Assembly (NCBI GenBank): GCA_003427395.1
Contig: BFEA01000236.1
Location: 1,901,378-1,945,003, forward strand
Length of the DNA: 43,626 nt
Direction: 5' to 3'
Source: Chara braunii
Taxonomy: Eukaryota; Streptophyta; Charophyceae; Charales; Characeae
The translations under genes were made by a program, and so were the position numbers. The notes beneath the pieces are model-generated. The model searched no databases. It was not told the origin of the DNA and saw only the letters and a program-made list of their open reading frames with translations. Positions 1 to 12,519 of the stretch are shown piece by piece. Every line of letters begins with the position of its first letter. Position 1 is the stretch's first letter.

Positions 1-62
<62 letters not shown>
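1..62. repeat. (AG)n microsatellite at window edge
   Basis: Uninterrupted AG dinucleotide run that begins before the window. The same dinucleotide recurs at nine or more other places here, so this genome tolerates very long AG/CT tracts. Confidence 0.97.
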
Positions 63-67
<5 letters not shown>

Positions 68-68
<1 letters not shown>

Positions 69-206
69 CAAATGAATATTGCCATATTTCTGCGCTGAAT
101 CCACCCCAGAAATATGGCAGAGGCCTTCTCTGAATGAATTTGGCCATATTTCTGCGCTATATCCTGCGCTGTATCCAGAGCAGAAATATGGCAATACTCA
201 TTTGGA
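68..206. repeat. Four alternating copies of a CATATTTCTG word
   Basis: The word appears as CATATTTCTGCGCT at 83-96 and 145-158, and as its reverse complement CAGAAATATGG at 106-116 and 181-191. The outer arms (68-96 and 179-205) are longer imperfect inverted repeats of each other, so the 140-bp block can fold on itself. It is enclosed by microsatellites. It could be a small foldback or a miniature inverted-repeat element. No target duplication is visible. Confidence 0.6.
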
Positions 207-259
207 AACGATCTCTCTCTCTCTCTCTCTCTCTCTGGGCAATACTCATTTGGAAACGA

Positions 260-327
<68 letters not shown>

Positions 328-330
328 ACG
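190..330. repeat. 49-bp duplication with (CT)n and (CA)n tracts
   Basis: GCAATACTCATTTGGAAACG occurs at 190 and again at 239, each time followed by a CT tract (about 212-236 and 261-302). The second tract passes into (CA)n at 302-329. The unit probably duplicated by slippage or unequal exchange between the CT tracts. Confidence 0.9.
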
Positions 331-600
331 AAAGAGGTCACCGTTGGCGCGTAGGAGCAAGGTCGCACACGCTGCCACGTCACATAACAAAGAGAGCACA
401 TGGCAGCGGGGGACGGGACGGCCTAGGGCGGCCTACGACGTCGGAGGGAGACAGACGCGGGAGGGAGGGAGACGCGAGAGGGGCACAGTAACGGCCAGAG
501 AAGGAGCTGGGACGGGATGGGAAGGGCCGGCCGGGACGGCCTAGAACCGGCCTAGAACCGGCCTACAACGGGAATGGACGGCCTGGGACCGCGTTGGCCC
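331..600. other. GC-rich, gene-free; GGCCTA word cluster
   Basis: Purine-rich sequence ending in repeated words: ACGGCCTAGAACCGGCCTA and close variants between about 412 and 580. The same ACCGGCCTAGA word reappears near 11050. Open frames here are low-complexity Arg/Gly-rich and I do not call them genes. Confidence 0.5.
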
Positions 601-1731
601 TGGCGCTGTCATTAACCCTTTTTCAAACTGGGAGTCTGGCATTACCGCTTGCTCCTGTTTTTCTTACCTTTTCGAACTGTGCCCGTTCCTGCAGTGCCAT
701 TTCGTGTTTTCTTTGCCTATTCGAACTCAAACCGTGCCGCGTCCGCCGTTGTTTCTTTTTTTTTTTTTAATGGCGTATCTGTAATGCATGAAACCACTAC
801 ATGAATGGAGTCGCGAATAGGAAAGAGGTACTATTGTTTATAGCCGTACATCTTATTCAGGAAAAAACGGGTGGTACTCTTATTCATGCATAACGACCGT
901 ACATCTTAATATTCAAGGAAAAACGGGTGGTACTCTCATGCTGACGACGTTATGCGTTTCAAAAAGGTGTTCGCGTCGTGAAAGTGTAGGTAGTGTGAGG
1001 TGGTGAAATTGAGAGAAGAATATAGCTTTGGAAAAAAAAAAAAAAAGTTGGGTATTGTTGCAATCAAAAAGGTAATTCTATAAATGATGAAAATTTGTTG
1101 TGGAGGTTGGTACGTCTGTCTGATCCCGGAAAGATTAACAAACGTAAGGTGTATTTCTGCAATTTTACATCCAACAAATGTGTTCACCGTTGATGATCTT
1201 ATCCAGCCGAAGTTGACCTTAGTCAGCAGTGTCCACGTGGATAGGGAATTACACGCCGAAGTGGGGACGCTATCTGCAGAATCTGATTCTGCACTATAGT
1301 CCATAGTCACTGCTGACAGTCGCTCAGATTTAATGATGTACCTTTCTTTTCCAACAAGCCATCATGTTTTTTTTGTTCCCCCAAAAGTTTCAAAGTCGAG
1401 CATATATGGATTTACACGTCTCATCCTTGATGCTGTTGTGAGTGAAATCGTCGTTAGATTGTGAGACAACCCTGTCTCCTAGGATATCATCCAGATGCAT
1501 GCAGGGCCCAGTTGTCGTGGTTATGGTTGTTGTAATTGGTGTAGCAGTTGTGGTAAGCCCTGCCGATTCTGTTGTAGGTGGTGTTGCGCATTCAGTTTAT
1601 AGGTTGCTGGAGAGGCGCATAGCGGAGATCCAGTGAACAGCAGTCGGTTGCAAACTGCCTGGGAACACCGTGTATTGCCACTGATTGCCTGAGCTGTTTC
1701 TCGCCTGTACCCCTCCAACACTCCATTCATG

Positions 1732-1767
<36 letters not shown>

Positions 1768-2060
1768 GTGGCTAGGAGGGTTACAGGTGAGATTCTGAAG
1801 CAGCTCACAATGCCTCACATCAGCGGTTGGGTGCTTGTCTGTCGGTTCTCCCCATGTTTTTCATACTTTCTGTGGGTCTGTGTGAGCACCTTCAAGGTGT
1901 GCTAAGCAGTCGGTCGTTGGGTGTTTGGAATGCCGGCAGGACTTTTAGGGGGACTGCTATGCTTGTGATGTCAGTGGTGCACATGATCTATGGGTGATGA
2001 TGGATGTCTGTCGGAGTGGCTTCCTGGCTTAGCAGGTAGTGGGAACCAACACTCTGTGGG
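601..2060. other. Gene-free region with TTCGAACT words and A-tracts
   Basis: Words of the form TTTTCRAACTGTG recur at about 618, 668 and 716, close to 50 bp apart, and are met again around 4000-5180. There are A tracts at 1030-1046 and 1730-1762. The imperfectly repeated phrase AAAAACGGGTGGTACTC occurs at about 864 and 921. The short frames resemble no family I know. Confidence 0.5.
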
Positions 2061-2480
2061 GTTCATTTGTGAAGTGAGAAGGTGATGTGCCGCTTTGCTC
2101 CGTGTTGGATGTGTAGACTGACTGACTCTTCTGCGCTCTGCTGTTGCCGTGCTGCCTGCCCCGCTTGCTTCACAGGTAGCTCTTTGCAGCTGCTGTGTTT
2201 GCTGTGTGGTGTGGCTGCATTGTTGTTGTTGCCTTGTGCTTCACTGTGTGGCGGCCTTGCTGCCCATCGCATGTCTTGCCTTCCGCACTCTTTGCTTGTG
2301 TGCAGTGTAGTTTGGTTGCTTTATTGGCGTTGCCTTGTGCTTGGCTGCACTGTTGCCATGCTGCTTGTCCTCTTGCACTGTCAATCATGCAGATCGTATG
2401 AATGTGTTGTGCAGTTGGGTTGGTCCCGCACCGTTGCCTGGTGCTTCGCTGAGTTGTTGCCTGCTGCTGTGTTCCGCTTG
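2061..2480. repeat. Degenerate TGCTGT/GTTGCC low-complexity block
   Basis: The plus strand is rich in TTG, TGC and GCT triplets, giving a spurious Cys/Leu-rich frame on plus and a Gln/Asn/Ala-rich frame on minus. Composition, not selection, explains these frames. A similar block lies at about 30830-31800. Confidence 0.55.
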
Positions 2481-2597
2481 TGGACAGTCTGCTTTCAACA
2501 AGGGTTCATGACCCAAAGCATCAATACCGGGATTCCTCAGATTGTCAATCTTTCAGCCTCCTGATGAGCAGGTCGAACTCGGACATTGTTTTGGGAC

Positions 2598-2599
<2 letters not shown>

Positions 2600-2645
<46 letters not shown>
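2600..2645. repeat. Long A tract
   Basis: A run of about 46 A residues. It could be the tail of a retroposed transcript in plus orientation, but I see no flanking target duplication or coding remnant, so the origin is open. Confidence 0.85.
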
Positions 2646-2646
<1 letters not shown>

Positions 2647-4071
2647 AGCCCGGGTGGATGCGAGGGGTGCTTGGTAAGAGCAAGCACCACTAGCACTCCC
2701 AGGGGGGCTCCATCTATTGGTGGGGAGTAGCACCTGCTGGAAAGAGGAACCAGCATCCCTGGACGTTGTAGTTTTTTACTTGAACAGACTTGAAAGTGTA
2801 ATGAGTGGAAGCTGCGGAGCTTACCTACACATAATGAAATTTGGCAAATACAGCTCTACACGGCTGACAAAGTTTTCTGCCTACATGACAGCTTAGGGGG
2901 CTCAGAGGTGATAGTATACACAGATCTCAATGGTTACTACTGCTACTAGGAGGGTTTGGAAACAGTTTCTAAACTATGTTCTGCTACACCCCTTACCCCC
3001 CCTGCAAACTGCCTCTGTTGTCGTTGTTGTTTGTTTCAAAAGACTTGTATTTGTAATGACAGCATGGTGCTGGGCCCACCTATAAAAAAATGACATTTGG
3101 TAGGCAAAAGTGCTCCGCTGCCTGAGTTGCTTACCTACATGAGACCATAATGACAGACTGACAGTGATCGTATGCACAACTCTCCTGATTGCTACCATCT
3201 TCACCCGAATAGAACGCCCGGTTGTTATAGCTGTAGGAGCAAACTTTCACCCCAGATACGGCAATAATTACCAGGCGTTCTATTCAGGTGAAGAAGGTAG
3301 TCGGAGGATTGAGAGCAGATTGACTGTTGTGCTTCCCCCACTCACTCAGCTGGCAATAAGTCTTGGAGTCTGGTGCCATCACGTTACGTATATAAAACTT
3401 CCAGTTCAAGTAGGCAAGCTATCCTTCTTTTCCCCTACCCACAGGTGTTAGAGCTGAAGTATAGTCACCGGACTATCCTCCTTTAGTCCCTACAGTGCGC
3501 TCCCAAATAATAGCACCTTTTCAACCTGATATTATGCCTTAAAGTTTTAAATGGGATAATTGGTGACAAGTGCCAACGCGGAAACCTGTTCGGTTTTGGG
3601 CGCCCAAAGTTTGCCCATTGGTACTAGCGGCCCAAACAACTTCCGCCTGGGTCAAAGGCGCCTCCGCGACGTGGCCAGAGATCCGTTGGCTTGTTTTTAC
3701 TGGACAATGAATCTGGGGCAGCTGTTTCTTGGGCAGATTCATGAACTGGTAGGTCCACTGTTTTTCAAGATACCGTACTTGGGCCTCGTTCAATCCATTA
3801 GGGGTACCACCCTCGGCCTCTTACATGGGAATTATTCATGATCTGGCAGGGCCCTTGCAGCGACACCTGGGCCGGTAGTACCCCACATGGAAAGGTTCGG
3901 GCATGTAGTACCAAACGGCCGAACTTTACGCACGAAAACCGAAAAAAGCTTTTGGCGTGGGCACTTTCCACCAATTATCCCTTTTTAAACTAAAATTGTG
4001 CCATGCTTGTAACGCCTTTTCAAACTGGCCGGGTTTGTTTTGCACATCCTCAACTCCATAATGCCTGAAAC
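2646..4071. other. No recognisable gene
   Basis: Mixed-composition DNA. Short frames near 3164-3451 and 3560-3841 lack family motifs. From about 3980 the CAAACTGGCC-type words begin again. I see no RNA gene or transposon end. Confidence 0.5.
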
Positions 4072-4228
4072 GTACTTACGGTAACTTACCCCTAACATGT
4101 TCTTAACATACTTACAGTAACTTACGGTAACTTACGGTAACTTAAGGTAACTTAAGGTAACTGACCCCTAACATGTTTTTAACGTAGTTACGGTAAATTA
4201 TGGTAACTTACCCCTAACATGTTCTTAC
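4072..4228. repeat. Tandem CTTACGGTAA repeat with CCCCTAACATGTTCTTA spacer
   Basis: A 10-bp unit (CTTACGGTAA, with CTTAAGGTAA variants) is iterated about eight times. The longer phrase CCCCTAACATGTTCTTA returns three times (about 4089, 4165, 4210), so this is a higher-order repeat made of short units plus a fixed spacer. Confidence 0.85.
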
Positions 4229-4797
4229 GAACTGGCCTTTGTCACCCTTTGACAAAGTTTGCAGTCGCCATGTGTGAACCAGATGTGGTAGTACCGTCAC
4301 GGGAGTAGTTAGTGCTGCTGTAATACAGACATCGTCCTCCTCCGTGGGAGTACTGCTTATTGGCCAACTTCACGTTGAAGACATTTTCTGGGAGTGCATC
4401 GTCTTCCCAAGTCAGTAGGCAGTTGCATAAATAGATGCTGCTTGGCAGCCAAAAAATGTCAGTAGAAATTATCTGAAAAAGAAAAGGTTAAAAAAGGCCT
4501 TTGTCAGCTGGGGGGGGGAAGGTTGTTGAATCAAGTTTTACCCTTTCTTTCATCGCCACAAGTACATTACATGTAATGCATGAATTTATGAAGGCCACAA
4601 AGTGGGAGAGGCAGAAATCAGACAAAAGAAGTTTTGAAAGCTCTTTCGCCACAGCCTTCCCCTCTCAGCTTTTGTTCTCCCTCCTACGTGCCCCTGGCCT
4701 CCTCCCCATATCTCCTCCTCCCACCCCCCTTAACCCAACTTCTGTTTATATAATAACCATCTTCATATTTACATGAAAAAAGAGAAACAACGGCGGC
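4229..4797. other. No recognisable gene
   Basis: About 570 bases with no supported gene. One CTTACGAACTGGCC word at about 4223 belongs to the word family described for 601-5190. Confidence 0.5.
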
Positions 4798-4919
4798 AGG
4801 TTTTGAGTTCGCAAAGGCAAAAAAAAAACACATCCCCGCAAAGATATCATGGTGTGAACTGGTTTTGAGTTCGTAAAGGGAAAAAAAAACACGCAGGCAC
4901 AAAGATATCAAGGTGTGAG
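4798..4919. repeat. ~61-bp tandem duplication
   Basis: Both copies contain GGTTTTGAGTTCG, an A tract and AAAGATATCA, followed by GGTGTGA (4798-4858 and 4860-4919). The GTTTGAGTTCG words are the reverse complement of the CGAACTCAAACC word near 716, so the word family here is in the opposite orientation. Confidence 0.85.
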
Positions 4920-6001
<1,082 letters not shown>

Positions 6002-6165
6002 ATCTCTATCCCCCTCCCATTAACTCAAATAATTGAGAAAATCGATTATTTCTTCCACAAGGCTGTTGGCCTCTTGCTTTCACCACTTCTCTCTCTCTCT
6101 TTTCACTCCAAGGGTATCCAACTGATTCCAACATGTAATGTGGCTAAATGAGCCCAAGTCGAAGT

Positions 6166-6166
<1 letters not shown>

Positions 6167-6231
<65 letters not shown>
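6167..6231. repeat. (CT)n microsatellite
   Basis: An uninterrupted CT run of about 65 bases. Confidence 0.97.
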
Positions 6232-6235
<4 letters not shown>

Positions 6236-6554
6236 CATCCACAAATTCATCCCTGATCTCAATGCATGACAACTCAGCAGACAAGAACATGATAGGAAGA
6301 AAGAAGGAGAGATCAATAATAATCGTACTAATAACAAATGATTGCAAAGTCAGAATACCTCGGACTTCTGCTCCAGGTGTTTCCTCTCCTTTCAAACTCT
6401 CTTTAAACCGCTAGTACACCGCCCCAGCCTTGCAGAATGTTTTTGTCGCCACATGCAAAACTCGGAGGTGCCGCGCGGCCAGGCCCGCCATTGAAAAAAA
6501 AAATCGGCGGCCTCCGAAGTGGTGCGGGTTTCTTGCTGACACCCGCGGGCTGAT

Positions 6555-7145
6555 ATGTGGTGTACTGGTGCTTCAACACCAGCAAGTCACTATAGAACTG
6601 GCACCCAACACTATTCCCTTCTCCCAGTCTACTCAGTGAAAAATTCAATGTCCCTTGTGAATCAGAACCCCCTCCAGCATTACTTCCATATTATAGTAGC
6701 AACCGTGAGTACAAACGACAACGTAACAATCGTAACATTGGTAAAGATCCTCGAGCACTATGAAGACCGCCAGCACGAAGTCACAAGTTCTTACAAGAGT
6801 CACAACAGAAGCAACCTTCCCGCCACATCCCACCTTCTGTCCACATTTGTTTTTCCTTCTTTGTTTCGTTCTGTTTTACAAAGTTCTGCAATGCCATGCA
6901 GATTCCGAAGCAAATTCTCCTATAGCTTGTATGATCACACAGTCAGTGTCTATGTAGGCAGAAGCCTCCTTTCTTCTGCATGCAGCCCCGACGAGGACCA
7001 CGACAGTTATGGGCATCCTTCTGCCTTTCTTTTTACGTCTCCCTGTCGTAAGACGACTCCTCTACCACACCTAGTACAAGGACCTCATTGTGGCAATTTC
7101 GCCAGGCAGAATGAGAAGGAATTGCAGGCCCAGCTCTTAATATAG
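6555..7145 (+). CDS. Unassigned 196-codon ORF
   Basis: This is the longest plus-strand frame outside repeats in the first 10 kb, opening with ATG at 6555. The predicted protein is Ser/His/Thr-rich, has no obvious membrane segment, signal peptide, catalytic motif or internal repeat, and matches no family I know. Competing frames on the other strand are short. Nothing in its surroundings (microsatellites upstream, element A downstream) suggests a host gene. It may be an exon, a piece of an unrecognised transposon or chance; chance is quite possible at this length. No splice sites or promoter could be tied to it. Confidence 0.15.
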   Translation: MWCTGASTPASHYRTGTQHYSLLPVYSVKNSMSLVNQNPLQHYFHIIVATVSTNDNVTIVTLVKILEHYEDRQHEVTSSYKSHNRSNLPATSHLLSTFVFPSLFRSVLQSSAMPCRFRSKFSYSLYDHTVSVYVGRSLLSSACSPDEDHDSYGHPSAFLFTSPCRKTTPLPHLVQGPHCGNFARQNEKELQAQLLI

Positions 7146-7295
7146 TGTTGACTTGGCCCGGCCTGCCTCAGGTTGACTCGTCTGATGGCTCAGATTTCAT
7201 CATCTGTATGGCCAGGAATCTGTCATGGCCGCTGGCGACTGGCCAGTGAGTGTCTTGTCCCAGGCTCCCAGCGAGTCCAGAAGCTTGTGGAAATT

Positions 7296-7877
7296 GTGGC
7301 TGAGCCTTTGGAATGTGAAACCGCGCGTTCATTGAACACGGGTTTAAACTGAACGGAATGCACGCGCGCGCGTTCAATGAACGGGACCGAACGCGGAGTT
7401 CAATTCTGCGTGGGAAAAAAAAAAAAAAAAAACTCAAAACATTCCGAAAAAAACATATGTTATGAAGTAAAATAAAATAAACAACATTTGCCTGAGCATT
7501 ACATCTAATTCGTTACCAAATTAAAAAAAAAAAAAAAAAAAAACAGAAAATAGAAAAAAGTAAAAAAAGAATTGAAATTAGTGAGCGAACACGATTTGAC
7601 ACCGCCATCTTTGGCGATTTTTCATTTTTTTTTGCCTTAGCAAAATGACTCCAAAATTGAGAGGCATGTACCTCACATCATACAGAACTCATAAAAAAAC
7701 AATCAGAAAAAAATATATATTTTTAGGCATTGAAATAATTAAACAATAAACAATAAAAAAATAAAAAAATAATTGAATGCTGTTCAATTTTGAACGCGAA
7801 TTTAAATCCTCGTTCAAACGCACATTTGAAGGCGAACGAACATTTACGGCGTTCAAACGGTTACACATATCAGCCAC
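7296..7877. mobile_element. Element A: short inverted-repeat DNA element with GTTCAAACG words
   Basis: Inner terminal inverted repeats TGTGAAACCG (7314) and TGTGTAACCG (reverse complement of 7858-7867) match at 9 of 10. GTGGCTGA lies further out on both sides in inverted orientation (7296 and 7870-7877). Inside each end, words such as CGTTCAATGAACG, GTTCAAACG and GAACG are clustered (7320-7405 and 7780-7860). An A tract and an AT-rich centre of about 350 bp follow. The core at about 7425-7525 aligns with the core of element B. There is no coding capacity, so it is non-autonomous. I see no target duplication, so the exact ends are uncertain. The hAT superfamily is inferred from kinship with B. 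Confidence 0.6.
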
Positions 7878-8521
7878 TTTCTGACTCGGTGCCCGATGCT
7901 GGCTTCTGGAAGATCTTTGGCTCTTTCACCACTGTACCCAAGTATGTCTGGCTGTTGATTTTCGGGGGGCCTACTGTGACTTCTAAAGTCCTTGGCCACC
8001 ACCAACCTTCCTACCTTGACACCAGGCGTACAGACCTAAACTTTGATCGAGGTCTCAATATGACCATGCCAGTGTTCACAATCATTTCCAAATCCAACCT
8101 CAATGAAACGTGAAGGATGGGATATCTATACTTCCTCTGTCCTTGAAGTTTTATTTTTTTTGTCCGAGCTGTTTCAAGGCCCTCAGGCAGACCCTCGACG
8201 CTAGAACTCGTTCTGGCCAGACCCTACACGAGCCAACTACCCACAGACTCTTCGCAATGACCCCTGTTCCAGTGGCACCCCATTCTCTGAGTCTGTAGGG
8301 GTGTTCCTGAGACTGTTTCCCAAAGGTCTCTGGCGCGAACGCGACTGGACCATATTCTACCGGACTAGGCGGCGGACTTTTTTTTTTTTTTTTTTTTTTT
8401 TTTGAACGGGCCAAGTGCCCAAGGCTGATATTACCAATAAGAAGATTGAGGCCGGGGTCCTCACAGTCTACCCGGAGTGGCCAAACCAAACATGCTGAGA
8501 GCCAGGCTCAGTGTCCCTCAT

Positions 8522-8556
<35 letters not shown>

Positions 8557-9022
8557 GGAGCACTTTTGACGAAATCTCGGACCCTGTTTCAGTCAAAGAA
8601 TCTTGACTCAGACTTCAGAAGAATGTTGCAGTTGAACGTGGTCTTGAATTGCGTTCACATCCTTTCATCAACGTGAAACATATCGCACAATTTCCATTAA
8701 ATTTTGAACTCCAGGTCGATCTCGTTTCAACGCCAAAGGTGGAGCATCTTCATCCTCTTCCACTCCCAATTCTGCAGTATCCAACGAAGTTTGGGTCAGA
8801 TCATCAGACTCAGATGACATGCATCACACTTGCAGAGAGCCCATACATCACTCCAATTCTCCATCCAACAGCACACTAGACCAAGAATCAGATTGTGAAC
8901 GAGAGACAGAAGAAGAAGGGAAAAAAAAGCCATCTGGATGTGGGTGTGTGTGGGCGTATGGAGGACAAAAACTTATGAATGCCGAGAGTCAAAGCTCTTT
9001 TTTTCCGCGTACATAAAAACTA
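7878..9022. other. Gene-free spacer between elements A and B
   Basis: Contains a T tract (about 8380-8403), a (GAT)n run and ordinary sequence. The frames at 7790-8113 and 8110-8298 lack recognisable motifs. Confidence 0.5.
8521..8557. repeat. (GAT)n trinucleotide repeat
   Basis: About twelve consecutive GAT/ATG triplets. They would encode an Asp run on plus, but the surrounding frame shows no other sign of being a gene. Confidence 0.95.
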
Positions 9023-9030
9023 GTAAAAAG

Positions 9031-9677
9031 CATGGCTACGCCGGACCCGGACCCGGACAGCTCATGTCCGGGGACCAGACGCGTGTCCGGTCAGGTCCGG
9101 ACGTTCGGGACCTCCAGACATGCATGTCCGGAAATGTCCGGACCATTAAAAAAAAAAAAAATGAAAACATCTGAAAAAAACTTATGTCATGCAGAATAAC
9201 AATGCAAACCACTTTTGCCTCAGACTCATGTCAGAATTCCTAACCAAACTTGAATTAAAAGTCAGAAACTATAAAAACTTGAAAAAAGACTTAAAAAAAG
9301 AAACGAATTAATATTAATAATAATCTAATCATAGATAATTTGACCTATTTTTGTAAAATCTTTCTATTGTTTGGTACTGCCAGCACCATTTTGGTGTGTT
9401 TCGATTATTTCAAACAAGAAACTTATTAATAACTCAGTACTTGGGTACTAGTAACAAATTACTATTGAGATAGATCATGACCGGACCCCCCCAAAAAACA
9501 AAAACGGGCCTGAAAAAACCCCAAAATATTTTTTGGGGCTTGGCTCCTCAGTGGGGAACCGTCCTGGACCTTTTTTTTTTTTTTTTGCAGATCCTGACCT
9601 TCCGGACTGGACGTCTGGAGCCCGGACTGAATCCAGTCCGTCTGGATGGGGGTCCGGACGTCCCGATCGTAGCTATG
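9031..9677. mobile_element. Element B: 647-bp hAT-like non-autonomous element
   Basis: The left end CATGGCTACG (9031) and the reverse complement of the right end, CATAGCTACG (9668-9677), match at 9 of 10. The element is flanked on both sides by the identical 8-mer GTAAAAAG (9023-9030 and 9678-9685). An 8-bp target duplication is characteristic of hAT elements. About 100 bp inside each end is packed with TCCGGAC words (9041-9140 and 9595-9660), resembling subterminal transposase-binding motifs known from hAT elements. The centre is AT-rich and noncoding, so it would depend on a transposase in trans. The right half is repeated in inverted orientation at 40402-40619. Confidence 0.85.
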
Positions 9678-9685
9678 GTAAAAAG

Positions 9686-10790
9686 GGTCTCAAGGATCAA
9701 CTATGCCGAGCAATTTGGGTGAACTGAAAAATAAGGAAAAATAAGTAAACTAAATTTTGCCTGAGAAGTTGTGAGAACGCAGATTAACCCTAACTCTTGT
9801 GCTAGTTCGTTGACGGATGGTGACCAGAGGTGTGTTAGACGACGAGGAGTCCCGCGCACCTGCTGGAGTGATATTCACGATTTTGTTGTGGTCCTTTCTA
9901 ACCTGACCCTTCAGTGGGTCGGGGAGTGCTATGCAGTCAAGCGAAGGGCTCCTCTGGCAGCCCCTACACCAACCTACTTACATACTTTCACATACTTTGT
10001 TGACTCCTTTCACACACTGTGTTGACTCGACATACGCGGTGGAACTCGTACACCTGGGGAGCTGCTCTTCCCTTCTACTTAGGGCTTGAATGGTGGGGTT
10101 CCTCTATCACCATCCAGGGAAGTGAAGATCAAGTTTTACTCAGCAGGGAGTATGACGACCCGACAACTTCTTCGTGGAATATAAGTCCTATCGCTATCAC
10201 CTACCAGTTCCCCTGGCGATGCCTGTCACTAGAGGAAACAGTGTCGCAGGGTCACCCATGCCTTGGGTGGTTTGGGGAGCGTTCAGCGCTCCACTTTGTG
10301 CCATCCTGGGAAGCCCGGTTAAACCTTCACCACTTAACACAGACGGCGTACCTATGATACCAACATGAAGCTGTGAAGAGAACACCTAGTGCCTTGGAAA
10401 TGGTGCTCTAACTGCGCACCTCTGGAGGTTGTGGGAGAGCAACCGGGGTGGTGGGACTGTGGGTGGGAATGCCACTCGCGAAACACTGGGGTCTACCTCG
10501 ACTGGACGCGTGAAGACCTGATTCAGAAGCTCTATGGGCGGCGGGGCCGTCATTGAGAGTGGGAACTCACTCAGTCTGGCGGCAGCGGGAATGCTTTCCG
10601 GATTGCGGAGGGCGTGAATCACTATTGAGTCTCTAGCTACATCCGCGTAATAAGATACATTAAAATCAATTCCTCACCTCAAAATTCCTCACCTCATATT
10701 CCTAACATTTGGCTGCTCTTTTGCCCGTGTTCACCATTCATTGTCTATGTCAACATGCTTTGTGACGCACGTGTGGGGGGCATGTGCGGA

Positions 10791-10794
<4 letters not shown>
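9686..10794. other. No recognisable gene
   Basis: Includes a frame of 112 codons at 10019-10357 without known motifs. A short stretch near 9735-9775 (TTTTGCCTGAG in AT-rich context) resembles the shared core of elements A and B and may be a scrap of another copy. Otherwise I see nothing assignable. Confidence 0.4.
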
Positions 10795-10868
<74 letters not shown>

Positions 10869-10869
10869 N

Positions 10870-10922
<53 letters not shown>
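10795..10922. repeat. (GA)n microsatellite with internal N
   Basis: GA run of about 128 bases containing an N at 10869. Confidence 0.97.
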
Positions 10923-10927
<5 letters not shown>

Positions 10928-12519
10928 TGGACACACACGAGAAGCAGCAGCTGAGTGAAGGTCAAAACCGGCTGAATGAACGAACGAACAACTGAATGAA
11001 TGAACCAACCAACTGGCAGGACCTGCGCCTAGGCCGAAGTGATATACCGGCCTAGATCCAGCTACGGGAACAACCTGGTACCTGACCGGCGTCAGGCCGA
11101 CGGCCTGAAACTGGTCCGGCCTCACTGTCGGGCCATAGGGGGACCGCTACACAATCCTCGGACCTTTGAATGGATCAAGCGATACATCAAACACGCTATC
11201 CNCTGAAATAGCGGAAACCCAAAAGGAACGGCAAAGAAAACAATCCTAGATGCGGAGCAAGCTCCATGCGGGAAAAGAGATGCAATGCAGGCTAAGCATC
11301 AAGCCTAATCTATGCAACAATGTCTGGTCCGAGTCAACCCAAAAAGCAGGAAAACGTCTGACCTGTGTCTGCAAAGAAAGAGAAAAATGCCTGACCTGTG
11401 TCGGCCAAGGAAGAGAAAAATGCCTGACCTGTGTCGGCCAAGAAAGAGAAAATGTCTCCTAAGCCAAAGTGGTTGAATATAAATCAGTTTAATCAACACA
11501 GGAGCCCTAAAGGCCAAAGAATAGCTAAACCAATGTCCTAAGTCGAAAAAGAACGTGGCACCGTCTCACGTGCCCTGTACACAATGCTCAATACCTGAAC
11601 AAAAGAGAAGGGAACTCAGTCGCATGCCAGAGCCTCAGGTAGGAATGAATGGGAAGGTGGCAGGTACAGCTCTCAGAGTAAACTCCAAGGGGGTACCCAC
11701 ACAACCAGGTAAGGGTCATCCGACTCAGAGGGGGAGTAAGAGCACGACACGGGGCTCAAGGGAAACCATAAAACGGGTACCGCCAGCTGAAACAGGAAAG
11801 ACACTTTCACAAGGGAGCACACATAAGGTGAGCCTGGAAGGAGAAAGGGCTATGTCGGCATAGACATGTGGCCAAAAGCCGCGAGCAAAGAAAACGTACA
11901 CTCCAGAGAAGGGCGCGCAACACAAGGTAAGGCAAAAGGGAGGCAGACGGACACGCCCACATGAGTAGGGAGAATAGGGGTCATCATGCGACTGCAGAGT
12001 AAGCTCAAAGATGAGGGATGGGTGAGAATGAGGGAAGCTCTGTGGCGGAGGGAGGAATGAAGTAGTCCAACTGATGAAGCTCGAAGCCGAAGTCGGGTCG
12101 AAGTAACTTGGTTGAAGTAGGGCTAGCACGGAAGCCGAGTAGAAGCCTGGAACACTGCGACATGTACCATGGTACTAAAGAGAAGCACTAAGGTCGTAAG
12201 TCGATGTAGAAGTCGAAATCGGGAGCTGCTGCATAAGTGTCAAAGAATGGTAAAAGATAGAGAGCGTATAGGGGGTATAGATCAGTCACGATAGCGAGAA
12301 GGAAGTCGATAGGTACGCTGAGGGAACTGCAAAAACGGGCGGAACCACATCCATGGGGGAAGGAGGACCTGAGGTGGGTACCACCGTACCAGTTGAGCAG
12401 CTCAGCATGAGGACCCATCCATGGAGGAGGGGGAATATTAGTGGTCGCCGAAGTAGATGGGTCATTGGGAGGACGAGAAGTAGGATGGGATGACGATGAA
12501 GGGAAAGGGTGAGCATGAT
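10923..12519. other. Gene-free; possible 3' flank or LTR of gypsy-1
   Basis: Lies immediately downstream (minus-strand sense) of the gypsy-1 chromodomain, so the 3' untranslated region and LTR would be expected here. I could not find a polypurine tract, TG...CA ends or a matching copy upstream of gag. Near 11025-11110 there is a cluster of CCTAGGCC/ACCGGCCTAGA words like that at 412-580. Confidence 0.35.
11352..11460. repeat. 33-bp tandem repeat, three copies
   Basis: The unit contains TGCCTGACCTGTGTCGGCCA and an AAAGAGAAAAA stretch. Copies two and three are nearly identical and the first is diverged. The length is a multiple of three, so plus frame shows an 11-residue repeat, but there is no gene context. 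Confidence 0.85.

Noticed and set aside
2082-2564. A 160-residue Cys/Leu-rich membrane protein
   Set aside because: The frame follows TGCTGT/GTTGCC low complexity and runs to the edge of an A tract. There is no signal or conserved motif beyond composition.
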